A DNA stretch of 64,000 nucleotides from Xanthomonas sacchari (GTDB taxonomy: Bacteria; Pseudomonadota; Gammaproteobacteria; Xanthomonadales; Xanthomonadaceae). The translations under genes and the position numbers were made by a program. The notes below the pieces were generated by a model, which saw only the letters and a list, made by a program, of their open reading frames with translations, was not told where the DNA came from and searched no databases. Below, piece by piece: positions 13,276 to 22,364 of this stretch (position 1 is the stretch's first letter; the number at the start of each line of letters is the position of its first letter). Where the stretch lies: contig NZ_CP100647.1 of assembly GCF_024266585.1 (NCBI RefSeq), positions 2,461,001 through 2,525,000 of the forward strand, in the 5' to 3' direction.

Positions 13276-14088
13276 TTACAGCATCGGCAAGGCGTCGGCC
13301 TGGCGGTTGTCGGCGATGCGTTCGTGCGCATGCGCGGCCTGTTCCTGCGCGGCCTGTGCCTGCCGTGCCAGCGAGGCCTTGGCGGCGATGGAACGAATCG
13401 CATCGGTCACTTCGGCCAGCGGCACCTGGCTGCCGAGCCGCTGGAAGGTGTCGCGGCTGTTGTAGCCGGAGCCGTCGCGCAGGTACTGCTCGTACATGGT
13501 CAGCAGTTCGGTGCAGGCCGCGGTCAGGGTTTCCATGTTGTTGCGGGCCAGCGCGTGGCCGACCTGGTCGAGGTTGTGCAGGCAGTCCGAGAGCCAGTGC
13601 AGGTCGTAGCGCGCGCTGGCCGGCTCCGGCCCGTTGTGGCCGCGGCTGAACGCGCTGTAGCGGCGGATGCTGCGCGCCACCCGCGCGACGTGCGCGAGCA
13701 GGGTGCCCACCTCGTCGGCGATGTCGATCTGCGCCAGGGCGATGGTCGACGGTGGCGCTGCAGGGGGCGACACCGGCGCTGCCTTCGGTGGTGCCGTGGC
13801 GGGCGCGCCTGCAGGCGCGGCCGCGGCGGCCGCCGCGGGCGCCGACTCGTACTCGTAGGTCGCACGCAGGCGCTCGTGGTCCTGGCGCAGCGTTTCCAGT
13901 TCCTGCGCGCTGGCGGCGGCCTGCGCCTTCAGCTGGCTCAGCGCCGCCTGATACCGCGCGATCGTCTCCTTCGCAGTCGCGTCGCGCTGATAGGCATGCC
14001 CCAGACGCTGGAACAAGCCATGCGCGAACGCTGTGGCAACGGCAGCCCACAGCGCCACGGCAGGAGTGAGATAGATCAGGATGCCCAT
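13276..14088 (-). CDS. Membrane-anchored coiled-coil protein, function unknown
   Basis: A 270-residue protein. Residues 5-27 form one membrane helix; residues ~38-75 are a predicted coiled coil (ETIARYQAALSQLKAQAAA, then QELETLRQDHERLRATYEYE); residues ~80-110 are an Ala/Pro-rich linker; the remainder is a helical cytosolic domain. AAGGAG seven bases before the ATG at 14088 fixes the start; a much longer open frame runs upstream antisense to hutU and is spurious. It lies just beyond the end of the hut operon. I do not recognise the family. Confidence 0.65.
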   Translation of the reverse strand: MGILIYLTPAVALWAAVATAFAHGLFQRLGHAYQRDATAKETIARYQAALSQLKAQAAASAQELETLRQDHERLRATYEYESAPAAAAAAAPAGAPATAPPKAAPVSPPAAPPSTIALAQIDIADEVGTLLAHVARVARSIRRYSAFSRGHNGPEPASARYDLHWLSDCLHNLDQVGHALARNNMETLTAACTELLTMYEQYLRDGSGYNSRDTFQRLGSQVPLAEVTDAIRSIAAKASLARQAQAAQEQAAHAHERIADNRQADALPML

Positions 14089-14228
14089 GCAGGCTCCTTG
14101 AAACGTTGCATCCCTTGTCGGCGTGTTGCGGCCGATCTTGAGGGCGTATCGTCCAAGCGGTGACGCAGTTCCGGTTTGGCGCCGCGCCGGCCGTCCGCCG
14201 CCGCCAGGCGACGGACGCCGCGCCGGCC

Positions 14229-15896
14229 TCAGCGCAGGATGCCGGGCAGGTCCAGGTGCTTGTCGCGGGCGCACTCCAGGGCGATGGGATAGCCGGCGTC
14301 GGCATGCCGCATCACCCCGGTCGCCGGGTCGTTCCACAGCACCCGGGCGATGCGCTTGGCCGCCGCCTCGGTGCCGTCGCAGACGATGACCATGCCGGCG
14401 TGCTGCGAGAAGCCCATGCCGACGCCGCCGCCGTGGTGCAAGGACACCCAGGTGGCGCCGCTGGCGGTGTTGAGCAGGGCGTTGAGCAACGGCCAGTCGG
14501 ACACCGCGTCCGAGCCGTCGGCCATGGCCTCGGTCTCGCGGTTCGGCGAGGCGACGCTGCCGCTGTCCAGGTGATCGCGGCCGATCACCACCGGCGCCTT
14601 CAGTTCGCCCTTGGCGACCATCTCGTTGAACGCCAGCCCCAGGCGGTCGCGGTCGCCCAGGCCGACCCAGCAGATCCGCGCCGGCAGGCCCTGGAACTGG
14701 ATCTTCTCGGCGGCCATGTCCAGCCAGCGGTGCAGGTGCGGGTTGTCGGGAATCAGCTCCTTGACCTTGGCGTCGGTCCTGGCGATGTCCTCCGGGTCGC
14801 CGCTCAGCGCGGCCCAGCGGAACGGGCCGATGCCGCGGCAGAACAGCGGGCGGATGTAGGCGGGCACGAAGCCGGGGAAGTCGAAGGCGTTGGCCACGCC
14901 TTCCTCCAGCGCCATCTGCCGCAGGTTGTTGCCGTAGTCCACGGTGGGCACGCCCAGCGCATGGAAGCCGAGCATGGCGCGGATGTGGTTGGCCATCGAG
15001 GCACGCGCGGCCTGTTCGACTTCCTTCGGCGCGGAGACGCGCTTTTCGTCCCACTGCGCGACGGTCCAGCCCTGCGGCAGGTAGCCGTTGACCGGGTCGT
15101 GCGCGGAGGTCTGGTCGGTCAGCAGGTCCGGCCTGACGCCGCGCGCCAGCAGCTCGGCGAGCACGTCGGCGACGTTGCCGAGCAGGCCGACCGAGCGCGG
15201 CGTCTTCGCCGCGCAGGCTTCGGCGATCAGGCGCAGCGCCTCGTCCAGCGAATCGGTCCAGGTGTCCAGGTAGCCGGTGCGCAGGCGCATGTCGATGCTG
15301 CTCTTGCGGCATTCCACCGCCAGGCACGAGGCGCCGGCCATCACTGCGGCCAGCGGCTGCGCGCCGCCCATGCCGCCGAGGCCGCCGGTGAACAGCCACT
15401 TGCCGGACAGGTCGCCGCCGTAGTGCTGCCGGCCCATTTCCACGAAGGTCTCGTAGGTGCCTTGCACGATGCCCTGGGCGCCGATGTAAATCCAGCTGCC
15501 GGCGGTCATCTGGCCGTACATGGCCAGGCCCTTTTGATCCAGCTCGTTGAAGTGGTCCCAGTTGGCCCAGCGCGGCACCAGGTTGGAGTTGGCGATCAGC
15601 ACCCGCGGCGCATCGGCATGGGTGCGGAACACGCCGACCGGCTTGCCCGACTGCACCAGCAGGGTCTGGTCGTCGTCCAGGCGGGTGAGGGTTTCGACGA
15701 TGGCGTCGAAGCTCTCCCAGTCGCGCGCGGCGCGGCCGATGCCGCCGTACACCACCAGTTCCTGCGGGCGCTCGGCCACGTCCGGGTGCAGGTTGTTCAT
15801 CAGCATGCGCAGCGGCGCTTCGGTCAGCCAGCTCTTGGCGGTGAGGGTGCTGCCGGTGGGGGCGTGGATGCGGCGGGTGGCGTCGAGGCGGGTCAT
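14229..15896 (-). CDS. hutU: Urocanate hydratase HutU
   Basis: A 555-residue enzyme converting urocanate to 4-imidazolone-5-propionate, step 2 of histidine degradation, with NAD+ as an electrophilic cofactor. Family-typical segments are [36 protein letters not shown] (nucleotide-binding Gly-rich region) and the C-terminal [19 protein letters not shown]. Length equals the usual ~556. GAGGA precedes the ATG at 15896. It is the last gene of hutI-hutH-hutG-hutU, 48 bases after hutG. Confidence 0.97.
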   Translation of the reverse strand: MTRLDATRRIHAPTGSTLTAKSWLTEAPLRMLMNNLHPDVAERPQELVVYGGIGRAARDWESFDAIVETLTRLDDDQTLLVQSGKPVGVFRTHADAPRVLIANSNLVPRWANWDHFNELDQKGLAMYGQMTAGSWIYIGAQGIVQGTYETFVEMGRQHYGGDLSGKWLFTGGLGGMGGAQPLAAVMAGASCLAVECRKSSIDMRLRTGYLDTWTDSLDEALRLIAEACAAKTPRSVGLLGNVADVLAELLARGVRPDLLTDQTSAHDPVNGYLPQGWTVAQWDEKRVSAPKEVEQAARASMANHIRAMLGFHALGVPTVDYGNNLRQMALEEGVANAFDFPGFVPAYIRPLFCRGIGPFRWAALSGDPEDIARTDAKVKELIPDNPHLHRWLDMAAEKIQFQGLPARICWVGLGDRDRLGLAFNEMVAKGELKAPVVIGRDHLDSGSVASPNRETEAMADGSDAVSDWPLLNALLNTASGATWVSLHHGGGVGMGFSQHAGMVIVCDGTEAAAKRIARVLWNDPATGVMRHADAGYPIALECARDKHLDLPGILR

Positions 15897-15944
15897 GCGG
15901 GAATCCTCAGGTGGATGCGCGGAAGGCGGAACGCGGTGCGCGCG

Positions 15945-16808
15945 TCAGTCGGCAGAGGGACCGGACGCGGTGGGGTGGCGAGCGAAGTCCAGGCAGGCCT
16001 GCAGCACCTGCTGCAGTACCGCGCGCAGCGGCGCGGCGGCGTCGGGTTGCCAGGGCGAAGGCCAGCTGGCGGGGTCGACCGTGTCCGGCTCGTGCATGTA
16101 GCCGCGGCAGGCCAGCTCCATCTGGATCGCGTGCACGCCGTCGGCCGGCGCGCCGTGGTGGCGGGTGCTCCAGCCGCCCCTGAAGCGGCCGTTGCGCACG
16201 TGGCTGAAGCCGCTGCCGGCGCAGACGCGTTCGACCGCATCGGTCAGCGCCGCCGCGCAACTGGTATCCACCGCGCCGGTGGCGCCGGCGCTGCCGATGT
16301 TGAACTGCGGCAGCTCGCCGTCGAACAGGTGCGGGATGCGCGAGCGGATCGAATGCGCGTCGTACACCACGATCGCCGGGTGCAGCGCGCGCAGGCGCGC
16401 GATCTCCGCGTCCAGTGCGGCGTGGTAGGGCACGAACCAGCGCGTGCGGCGCGCGTCGATCTCGGCCGCATCCGGCTCGGCGCCGGGCCGGTACAGCGGT
16501 TGCGCGTCGAAGGTGGTCAGCGGACACAGCCCGGTGGTGTTCTGCCCGGGATACAGCGACACCCCGGCCGGGTCGCGGTTGACGTCGATCACCGAGCGCG
16601 AGATCGCCGTGCGCACGGTGGTCGCGCCCATTGCCGTGGCGAAGTCGTACAGCAGGTGCACCCACCAGTCGGCATCGCGCTGCGCCAGCCACGGCGAGAC
16701 GAAGCCGTCGGCCAGCGGTTCCGGCAGCGTGGTGCCGGTATGCGGGAAGCTGAGGATCAGCGGCGCATCGCCGCGGTGCACACTGAGCCAGTCGGGCAGG
16801 GATGTCAT
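15945..16808 (-). CDS. hutG: N-formylglutamate deformylase HutG
   Basis: A 287-residue metal-dependent hydrolase of the N-formylglutamate amidohydrolase family, releasing formate and L-glutamate in the last step of the five-step hut pathway. Recognisable segments are LILSFPHTGTTLPEPL at the N-terminus, SVIDVNRDPAG, VVYDAHSIRSRIP with metal-binding residues, and FSHVRNGRFRGGWSTRHHG. Its presence with hutF, rather than formiminoglutamase, shows that the route runs through N-formylglutamate. A palindromic element separates it from hutH. Confidence 0.95.
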   Translation of the reverse strand: MTSLPDWLSVHRGDAPLILSFPHTGTTLPEPLADGFVSPWLAQRDADWWVHLLYDFATAMGATTVRTAISRSVIDVNRDPAGVSLYPGQNTTGLCPLTTFDAQPLYRPGAEPDAAEIDARRTRWFVPYHAALDAEIARLRALHPAIVVYDAHSIRSRIPHLFDGELPQFNIGSAGATGAVDTSCAAALTDAVERVCAGSGFSHVRNGRFRGGWSTRHHGAPADGVHAIQMELACRGYMHEPDTVDPASWPSPWQPDAAAPLRAVLQQVLQACLDFARHPTASGPSAD

Positions 16809-16830
16809 ACGGCCTCGCGCGTTGTGCTGT

Positions 16831-16905
16831 GTCGTAGGAGCGGCTTCAGCCGCGACGGGGCTTTACCGGGTAATGCCCCGTCGCGGCTGAAGCCGCTCCT
16901 ACGAC
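16831..16905. repeat. Palindromic REP-like element inside the hut operon, copy 2
   Basis: A 31-base arm (16831-16861) with its perfect complement (16875-16905) and a 13-base loop. Each arm contains the GGAGCGGCTTCAGCCGCGAC core. It fills nearly the whole 109-base gap between hutH and hutG, so it would form a very stable hairpin in the hut mRNA and could stabilise or attenuate it. Confidence 0.9.
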
Positions 16906-16917
16906 GGGTTCTTTGGA

Positions 16918-18456
16918 TCAGGACATGACTTCAGGCAACGCCATCTCCACCGCGGCAGCAAGCGTGCCGTCGCGCACCAGCGCGGTGGCGGCCAGCATGT
17001 CCGGGTGGAAGTAGCGGTCGTCCTGCAGTGCCGGCACGCGGGCGCGCAGCAGCGCGCGCGCCGCCTCCAGCGCGGCGCTGGAGCGCAACGGCGCGTGGAA
17101 GTCGCAGCCCTGCGCGGCCGCCAGCAACTCGATGCCGACCACGTTGGCCGCGTTCTCGGCCATCGCCAGCAGGCGGCGCGCGCCGTGCGCGGCCATCGAC
17201 ACGTGGTCTTCCTGGTTGGCCGAGGTCGGGATCGAATCGACGCTGGCCGGATAGGCGCGCTGCTTGTTCTCCGAGACCAGCGCCGCGGCGGTGACCTGCG
17301 GGATCATGAAACCGGAGTTGAGGCCGGGCTTGGGCGTCAGGAACGCCGGCAGCCCGGACAGCGCCGGATCCACCAGCATGGCGACGCGGCGCTCGCTGAT
17401 CGAGCCGATCTCGCACACCGCCAGCGCCAGCATGTCGGCGGCGAAGGCCACCGGTTCGGCATGGAAGTTGCCGCCGGACAGCGCCTCGCCGGTGTCGCTG
17501 AACACCAGCGGGTTGTCCGACACGCCGTTGGCCTCGGTGGCCAGGGTGGTGGCGGCCTGGCGCATCACGTCCAGCGCCGCGCCCATCACCTGCGGCTGGC
17601 AGCGCAGGCAGTACGGGTCCTGCACGCGCACGTCGTTGTCGCGGTGCGAATCGCGGATCGCCGAGTCGTGCATCAGGGCGCGCAGCGCGGCGGCGGTGGC
17701 GATCTGCCCGGGCTGGCCGCGCAGCGCGTGGATGCGCGGATCGAACGGGGTGTCCGAGCCTTTCGCGGCCTCGGTGGACAGCGCGCCGGCGACCAGCGCG
17801 GCATGGAACACGCGCTCGATCTCGAACAGCCCGGCCAGCGCATAGGCGGTGGAGAACTGGGTGCCGTTGAGCAGCGCCAGGCCCTCCTTGGCGCCGAGCG
17901 TCAGCGGCTGCAGCCCGGCCTGGGCCAGCGCCTGCGCCGCCGGCAGGCGCGCGTCGCCGACGAAGGCCTCGCCGACGCCGAGCATCACCGTGGCCAGGTG
18001 TGCCAGCGGCGCCAGGTCGCCGGAGGCGCCGACCGAGCCCTGGCACGGCACCACCGGGATCACCGCGTGGCGCAGCAGCGCTTCCAGCAGCGCCAGCGTC
18101 TGCGGCCGCACGCCGGAGGCGCCCTGGGCCAGGCTGGCCAGCTTCAGCGCCATCATCAGCCGCACCACCGGCACCGGCATCGGCGCGCCGACCCCGGCCG
18201 CGTGCGACAGCACGATGTTGCGCTGCAGGGATTCCAGGTCATCGCGTTCGATGCGCACGCTGGCCAGCTTGCCGAAGCCGGTGTTGATGCCGTACACCGG
18301 CGCGCCGGTGGCGACGATCGCCTCCACGGTGCGCGCGCTGCGCAGCACCGCATCGGTGCAGGCCGGGTCCAGGCGCACACCGGCGCCGCGGTACACGGCG
18401 CGCCACTGCGCCAGGCTGACCGCGCCGGGGCGCAGCAGGATCTCGTCGTCGCTCAT
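16918..18456 (-). CDS. hutH: Histidine ammonia-lyase HutH
   Basis: A 512-residue enzyme that deaminates L-histidine to urocanate, step 1 of the pathway. The MIO prosthetic group forms from Ala-Ser-Gly in [16 protein letters not shown]. Other family segments are [25 protein letters not shown] and [14 protein letters not shown]. The ATG at 18456 overlaps the hutI stop (ATGA), indicating translational coupling; the longer open frame upstream is inside hutI. Confidence 0.97.
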   Translation of the reverse strand: MSDDEILLRPGAVSLAQWRAVYRGAGVRLDPACTDAVLRSARTVEAIVATGAPVYGINTGFGKLASVRIERDDLESLQRNIVLSHAAGVGAPMPVPVVRLMMALKLASLAQGASGVRPQTLALLEALLRHAVIPVVPCQGSVGASGDLAPLAHLATVMLGVGEAFVGDARLPAAQALAQAGLQPLTLGAKEGLALLNGTQFSTAYALAGLFEIERVFHAALVAGALSTEAAKGSDTPFDPRIHALRGQPGQIATAAALRALMHDSAIRDSHRDNDVRVQDPYCLRCQPQVMGAALDVMRQAATTLATEANGVSDNPLVFSDTGEALSGGNFHAEPVAFAADMLALAVCEIGSISERRVAMLVDPALSGLPAFLTPKPGLNSGFMIPQVTAAALVSENKQRAYPASVDSIPTSANQEDHVSMAAHGARRLLAMAENAANVVGIELLAAAQGCDFHAPLRSSAALEAARALLRARVPALQDDRYFHPDMLAATALVRDGTLAAAVEMALPEVMS

Positions 18457-19655
18457 TGTCCTCTCCAGATACGCGCATGCAGTGGGTTGAAGCCCATGCG
18501 ATAGACCAATTCGGCCGGTTCGGCGATGTCCCAGATCGCCAGGTCGCAGGCCAGCCCGGCGCGCAGCCGGCCGACCTGATCCTGGCGCCCGAGCGCGCGC
18601 GCCGCCTCGCGGGTGAAGCCGGCGATGCACTCGGCCACGGTCAGCCGGAACAGCGTCGCCGCCAGATTCATCGCCAGCAGCGGGCTGGTCAGCGGCGAGG
18701 TGCCGGGGTTGCAGTCGGTCGCCAGCGCGCGCGGCACGCCGGCGGCGCGCAGCGCGGCGATCGGCGGCAGCTGGGTATCGCGGGTGAAATAGAACGCGCC
18801 CGGCAGCAGCACCGCCACGGTGCCGGCGGCGGCCATCGCGGCGACGCCGGCGTCGTCCAGATATTCGACATGGTCGGCCGAGCGCGCGCCGTAGCGCGCG
18901 GCCAGCGCCGCGCCGCCCTGGTTGGACAGCTGTTCGGCGTGGATCTTCAGCGCCAGGCCATGCCGTTGCGCGGCCTGGAACACCTGCTCGGTCTGCGCCG
19001 GGGTGAACGCCAGGTGCTCGCAGAACACGTCCACCGCCTCGGCCAGGCCCTGCGCGGCGACCGCCGGAATCATGCGCTCGCAGACCTCGTCGATGTAGGC
19101 CTGCGCCTCTGCGCCGGGCGGCACCGCGTGCGCGCCGAGGAAGGTCGGCGACACCGCCACCGGGCGCAGTTCGCCCAGGCGCCGCGCCACGCGCAGCAGG
19201 CGCAGTTCGTCCTCCAGGGTCAGGCCGTAGCCGGACTTGATCTCCACCGTGGTCACGCCTTCGGCCAGCAGCGCGTCCAGCCGCGGCAGGCTGGCGGCGA
19301 GCAGGGCGTCCTCGTCGGCGGCGCGGGTGGCGCGCACGGTGGAGACGATGCCGCCGCCGGCACGGGCGATGTCGGCATAGCTGGCGCCGAGCAGGCGCTG
19401 CTCGAACTCGCCGGCGCGGTTGCCGGCATAGACCAGGTGGGTGTGGCAGTCGATCAGGCCGGGGCCGATCCAGCGCCCGCCGCAGTCGACGCTGCGCTGC
19501 GCCGACAGCGGGCCGGGCAACTGCGCGGCCGCGCCGGCATAGACGATGCGGCCGTCGCGGCAGGCCACCACGCCGTCGCGGACCAGGCCCAGTCCGCCAT
19601 CCTCGGCGTCCAGCGTCATCAGGTGCGCGTTGTGCCAGAGCGTGTCGCAGGGCAT
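18453..19655 (-). CDS. hutI: Imidazolonepropionase HutI
   Basis: A ~400-residue amidohydrolase that opens imidazolone propionate to N-formimino-L-glutamate, step 3. The metal site is in [24 protein letters not shown] (read as [10 protein letters not shown]) with later His in EIKSGYG and [12 protein letters not shown], and the Asp in LATDCNPGT. The ATG at 19655 is taken as start; a GTG two codons upstream (19661) is equally possible and no clear SD is visible. It is the first gene of the minus-strand hut operon, next to the HutC-type operator. Confidence 0.95.
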   Translation of the reverse strand: MPCDTLWHNAHLMTLDAEDGGLGLVRDGVVACRDGRIVYAGAAAQLPGPLSAQRSVDCGGRWIGPGLIDCHTHLVYAGNRAGEFEQRLLGASYADIARAGGGIVSTVRATRAADEDALLAASLPRLDALLAEGVTTVEIKSGYGLTLEDELRLLRVARRLGELRPVAVSPTFLGAHAVPPGAEAQAYIDEVCERMIPAVAAQGLAEAVDVFCEHLAFTPAQTEQVFQAAQRHGLALKIHAEQLSNQGGAALAARYGARSADHVEYLDDAGVAAMAAAGTVAVLLPGAFYFTRDTQLPPIAALRAAGVPRALATDCNPGTSPLTSPLLAMNLAATLFRLTVAECIAGFTREAARALGRQDQVGRLRAGLACDLAIWDIAEPAELVYRMGFNPLHARIWRGQ

Positions 19656-19681
19656 GGTCACGGGCGGGCTCGTCGGTTATT

Positions 19682-19693
19682 TTGTATATACAA
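19682..19693. promoter_or_regulatory. HutC-type operator between hutI and hutF
   Basis: TTGTATATACAA is a perfect 12-base palindrome in an AT-rich patch of otherwise GC-rich DNA, exactly between the divergent hutI and hutF starts. HutC repressors of Pseudomonas and enterobacteria recognise a TGTATATACA core, so one site could control both operons. The binding is inferred; the palindrome is directly visible. Confidence 0.85.
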
Positions 19694-19718
19694 TATTGCG
19701 GTCGATGGAGGGTGTCCA

Positions 19719-21116
19719 GTGCAGACCCAGGTGCAGCAGCAGGCCAGCGGCAACGCGGGATCGGGCGAATTCTGGTGCGCGCACGCGTTGCTGTCGCAGG
19801 GCTGGGCGCGCGACGTGCGCATCGGCGTGCGCGGCGGCCGCATCGTTACGGTGGACAGCGGCGTGGCCGCCGTCCTGGGCGATCGCCAGTTGGGCATCGT
19901 GGTGCCGGGGCTGGGCAACCTGCACAGCCACGCCTTCCAGCGCGGCATGGCCGGGCTGACCGAGATCGGCGGCCGCAGCGGCGACAGCTTCTGGAGCTGG
20001 CGCGAGCTGATGTACCGCTTCCTGCAGCGGCTGGACCCCGACGATCTGCAGGCCATCGCCGAGCAGGCCTACGTGGAAATGCTCGAGGCCGGCTTTACCC
20101 GGGTCGGCGAGTTCCACTATGTGCATCACGCCGCCGACGGCCGGCCCTACGCCGACCGTGCCGAGATGGCGCAGCGCCTGGCCGCCGCGGCGCACACCAG
20201 CGGCATCGGCCTGACCCTGCTGCCGGTGTTCTATGCGCACGCCGATTTCGGCGGCGCCGCGCCGAACCCGGCGCAGCAGCGTTTGCTGCACGACGTGGAC
20301 GGCTTCGCCGCGCTGCTGGACGGCAGCCGCCGCGCCCTGCAGGGACTGGACGACGCGGTGCTGGGCCTGGCCCCGCACAGCCTGCGCGCGGTCACCCCGG
20401 ACGAACTGGCGGCGCTACTGCCGCTGTGCGACGGCCCGGTGCACATCCACATCGCCGAGCAGACCCGCGAAGTCGACGCCTGCCTGGCCTGGAGCGGGCA
20501 GCGGCCGGTGCAGTGGCTGCTGGCGCACGCGCCGGTGGATGCGCGCTGGTGCCTGGTGCACGCCACCCATGTCGATGCCGCCGAAGTGCAGGGCATCGCC
20601 GCCAGCGGCGCGGTGGTCGGGCTGTGCCCGATCACCGAGGCCAATCTCGGCGACGGCCTGTTTCCGATGCCGGCGTTCCTGCGCGCCGGCGGCCGTTTCG
20701 GCGTGGGCTCCGACTCCAACGTGCTGATCGACGCGGCCGAAGAGCTGCGCCTGCTCGAATACGGCCAGCGCCTGGGCCTGCGCGGGCGCAACGTGCTCAC
20801 CGGCGACACCGCGTTGTCCAGCGGCCGTTTCCTGTTCCAGTCCGCCGCGCAGGGCGCGGCGCAGGCGCTCGGCGTCGCCCAGGGCCTGCGCGAGGGCGCG
20901 CCGGCCGACCTGGTCGAACTGGACGCCGCGCATTCGGCAATGCAGGCGCGCCATGGCGACGCCTGGCTGGACAGCTGGGTGTTCGCCGCACGCGGCGGCG
21001 CGGTGCGTTCGGTGTGGCGCCACGGCCGCGAGCTGGTCCGCGAGGGCCGCCACCTGCAGCGCGAGGCCGTCGCCGCCCGCTACGCGCGTGCGCTGGCCCG
21101 GTTGCTGGACGCATGA
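19719..21116 (+). CDS. hutF: Formimidoylglutamate deiminase HutF
   Basis: A ~465-residue amidohydrolase that converts N-formimino-L-glutamate to N-formyl-L-glutamate and ammonia, step 4, feeding HutG. Metal-ligand segments are [44 protein letters not shown] and [21 protein letters not shown] (19706-19711) is well placed for the GTG at 19719; an open frame extending far upstream is antisense to hutI and spurious. hutC follows 19 bases downstream. Confidence 0.94.
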   Translation: MQTQVQQQASGNAGSGEFWCAHALLSQGWARDVRIGVRGGRIVTVDSGVAAVLGDRQLGIVVPGLGNLHSHAFQRGMAGLTEIGGRSGDSFWSWRELMYRFLQRLDPDDLQAIAEQAYVEMLEAGFTRVGEFHYVHHAADGRPYADRAEMAQRLAAAAHTSGIGLTLLPVFYAHADFGGAAPNPAQQRLLHDVDGFAALLDGSRRALQGLDDAVLGLAPHSLRAVTPDELAALLPLCDGPVHIHIAEQTREVDACLAWSGQRPVQWLLAHAPVDARWCLVHATHVDAAEVQGIAASGAVVGLCPITEANLGDGLFPMPAFLRAGGRFGVGSDSNVLIDAAEELRLLEYGQRLGLRGRNVLTGDTALSSGRFLFQSAAQGAAQALGVAQGLREGAPADLVELDAAHSAMQARHGDAWLDSWVFAARGGAVRSVWRHGRELVREGRHLQREAVAARYARALARLLDA

Positions 21117-21135
21117 GACGCGCAACGAATACGAG

Positions 21136-21888
21136 ATGGTCTACGCGCCGTGGCGCAGGCCGCCGATGACGCCGGCCACACCGGCGCTGCCGCTCAACCA
21201 GCGCATCCGCCGCGACATCGAGGCGCGCATCCGCAGCGGCGAATGGCCGCCCGGCCATCGCATCCCGTTCGAGCACGAACTGATGGCGCAGTACGGCTGC
21301 TCGCGCATGACCGTCAACAAGGTGCTGGCGCTGCTCGCCGACGCCGGCATGATCGAACGCCGGCGCCGCGCCGGCTCGTTCGTGGCGCGCCCGCATCCGC
21401 ACATGGAGCAGGTCGCGCTGGAGATCCCGGACATCCCGGTCGAGGTTGCCGCGCGTGGCCATGCCTACCGCTTCGAACTGCTGGAACGCCGGCAGCGCGC
21501 GGCGTTGCCGCAGGAGGCCGAGGTCGCCGCGGGCGGCAGCCTGCTGGCGTTGCAGTGCCTGCACTACGCCGACGGCCGCCCGTTCGCGCTGGAGGAGCGG
21601 GTGATCAATCCGGTGGCGGTGCCGGAGGCCTTGCAGATGGACTTCGCGGTCACCGTGCCCGGCAGCTGGCTGTTGCAGCATGTGCCGTGGACCCGCGCCG
21701 AACACCGCATCAGCGCGGTCGGCGCCAGTGCCGCGCAGGCGGCACGGCTGCAGGTACCGGCCGGCACCGCCTGCCTGCTGATCGACCGCCGCACCTGGCG
21801 CGGCGAGCAGGCGGTGACCTTCGTGCGCCAGGTGTTCCTCGGCGACACCTACGACCTGGTCGCGCGGTTCTCGCCCGGCGCGCGCTGA
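21136..21888 (+). CDS. hutC: Histidine utilisation repressor HutC (GntR family)
   Basis: A 250-residue regulator with an N-terminal GntR winged helix (about residues 20-85: NQRIRRDIEARIRSGEW, CSRMTVNKVLALLADAGMIE) and a C-terminal UTRA ligand domain (about residues 100-245). In characterised systems HutC is released from DNA by urocanate. It sits downstream of hutF and is probably cotranscribed and autoregulated through the operator at 19682-19693. ATG at 21166 is an alternative start that would still keep the whole winged helix. Confidence 0.92.
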   Translation: MVYAPWRRPPMTPATPALPLNQRIRRDIEARIRSGEWPPGHRIPFEHELMAQYGCSRMTVNKVLALLADAGMIERRRRAGSFVARPHPHMEQVALEIPDIPVEVAARGHAYRFELLERRQRAALPQEAEVAAGGSLLALQCLHYADGRPFALEERVINPVAVPEALQMDFAVTVPGSWLLQHVPWTRAEHRISAVGASAAQAARLQVPAGTACLLIDRRTWRGEQAVTFVRQVFLGDTYDLVARFSPGAR

Positions 21889-22364
21889 GTCCGGCGCGCG
21901 CGGCGGCGCTCATACGATGCACGTACCGTCCGGGAGTGCCTGACTTGCTGCGCTGAACGCCTGCTTTCGCCTGCATCACCGCATCGCGCAGCAGCGGCTC
22001 CAGCCGCGACGGCCTGCCACGGAGCGCTGCATCGTGGCTAGTCACGAAAAGGGGACAACAGCCGCTTCTACGCGTACCTGCCCGGGGGGAGTGGATGTGC
22101 CCGACGGGCGTTACCAAAAACGCGTGCGTCTCGGCCGATCCCACAAGCGGGGAGCAAGCGCCGCTCGCAAAGGGCGAGCTGCATCGGCTGGATAGTGGCG
22201 AAACTAGAGGGCGAGGTGCCCGCAGTCGCCTCGGCGGTGCACGATGCTGCGGCGCCGCATGCGCGCCATACGCCGGCGTGCGTTTGTCCTGCCTGCCGCA
22301 CTCTGGCAAGTTAGCGCCGAGGCTGGGCGAGGGGCCGTGGCCGCGGAACGAGGGATGGTTCGGC
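21889..22364. other. Non-coding gap after hutC
   Basis: A 476-base stretch without a supportable gene. It contains a degenerate half-copy of the GGAGCGGCTTCAGCCGCGAC family (about 21985-22007) and otherwise ordinary GC-rich sequence. The promoter of the downstream reductase gene should lie here but I could not fix its elements. Confidence 0.5.

Noticed and set aside
14160-16928. 922-codon open frame on the plus strand opposite hutU and hutG
   Set aside because: Same shadow effect; no start signal, and the minus-strand genes match well-known enzymes along their full length.
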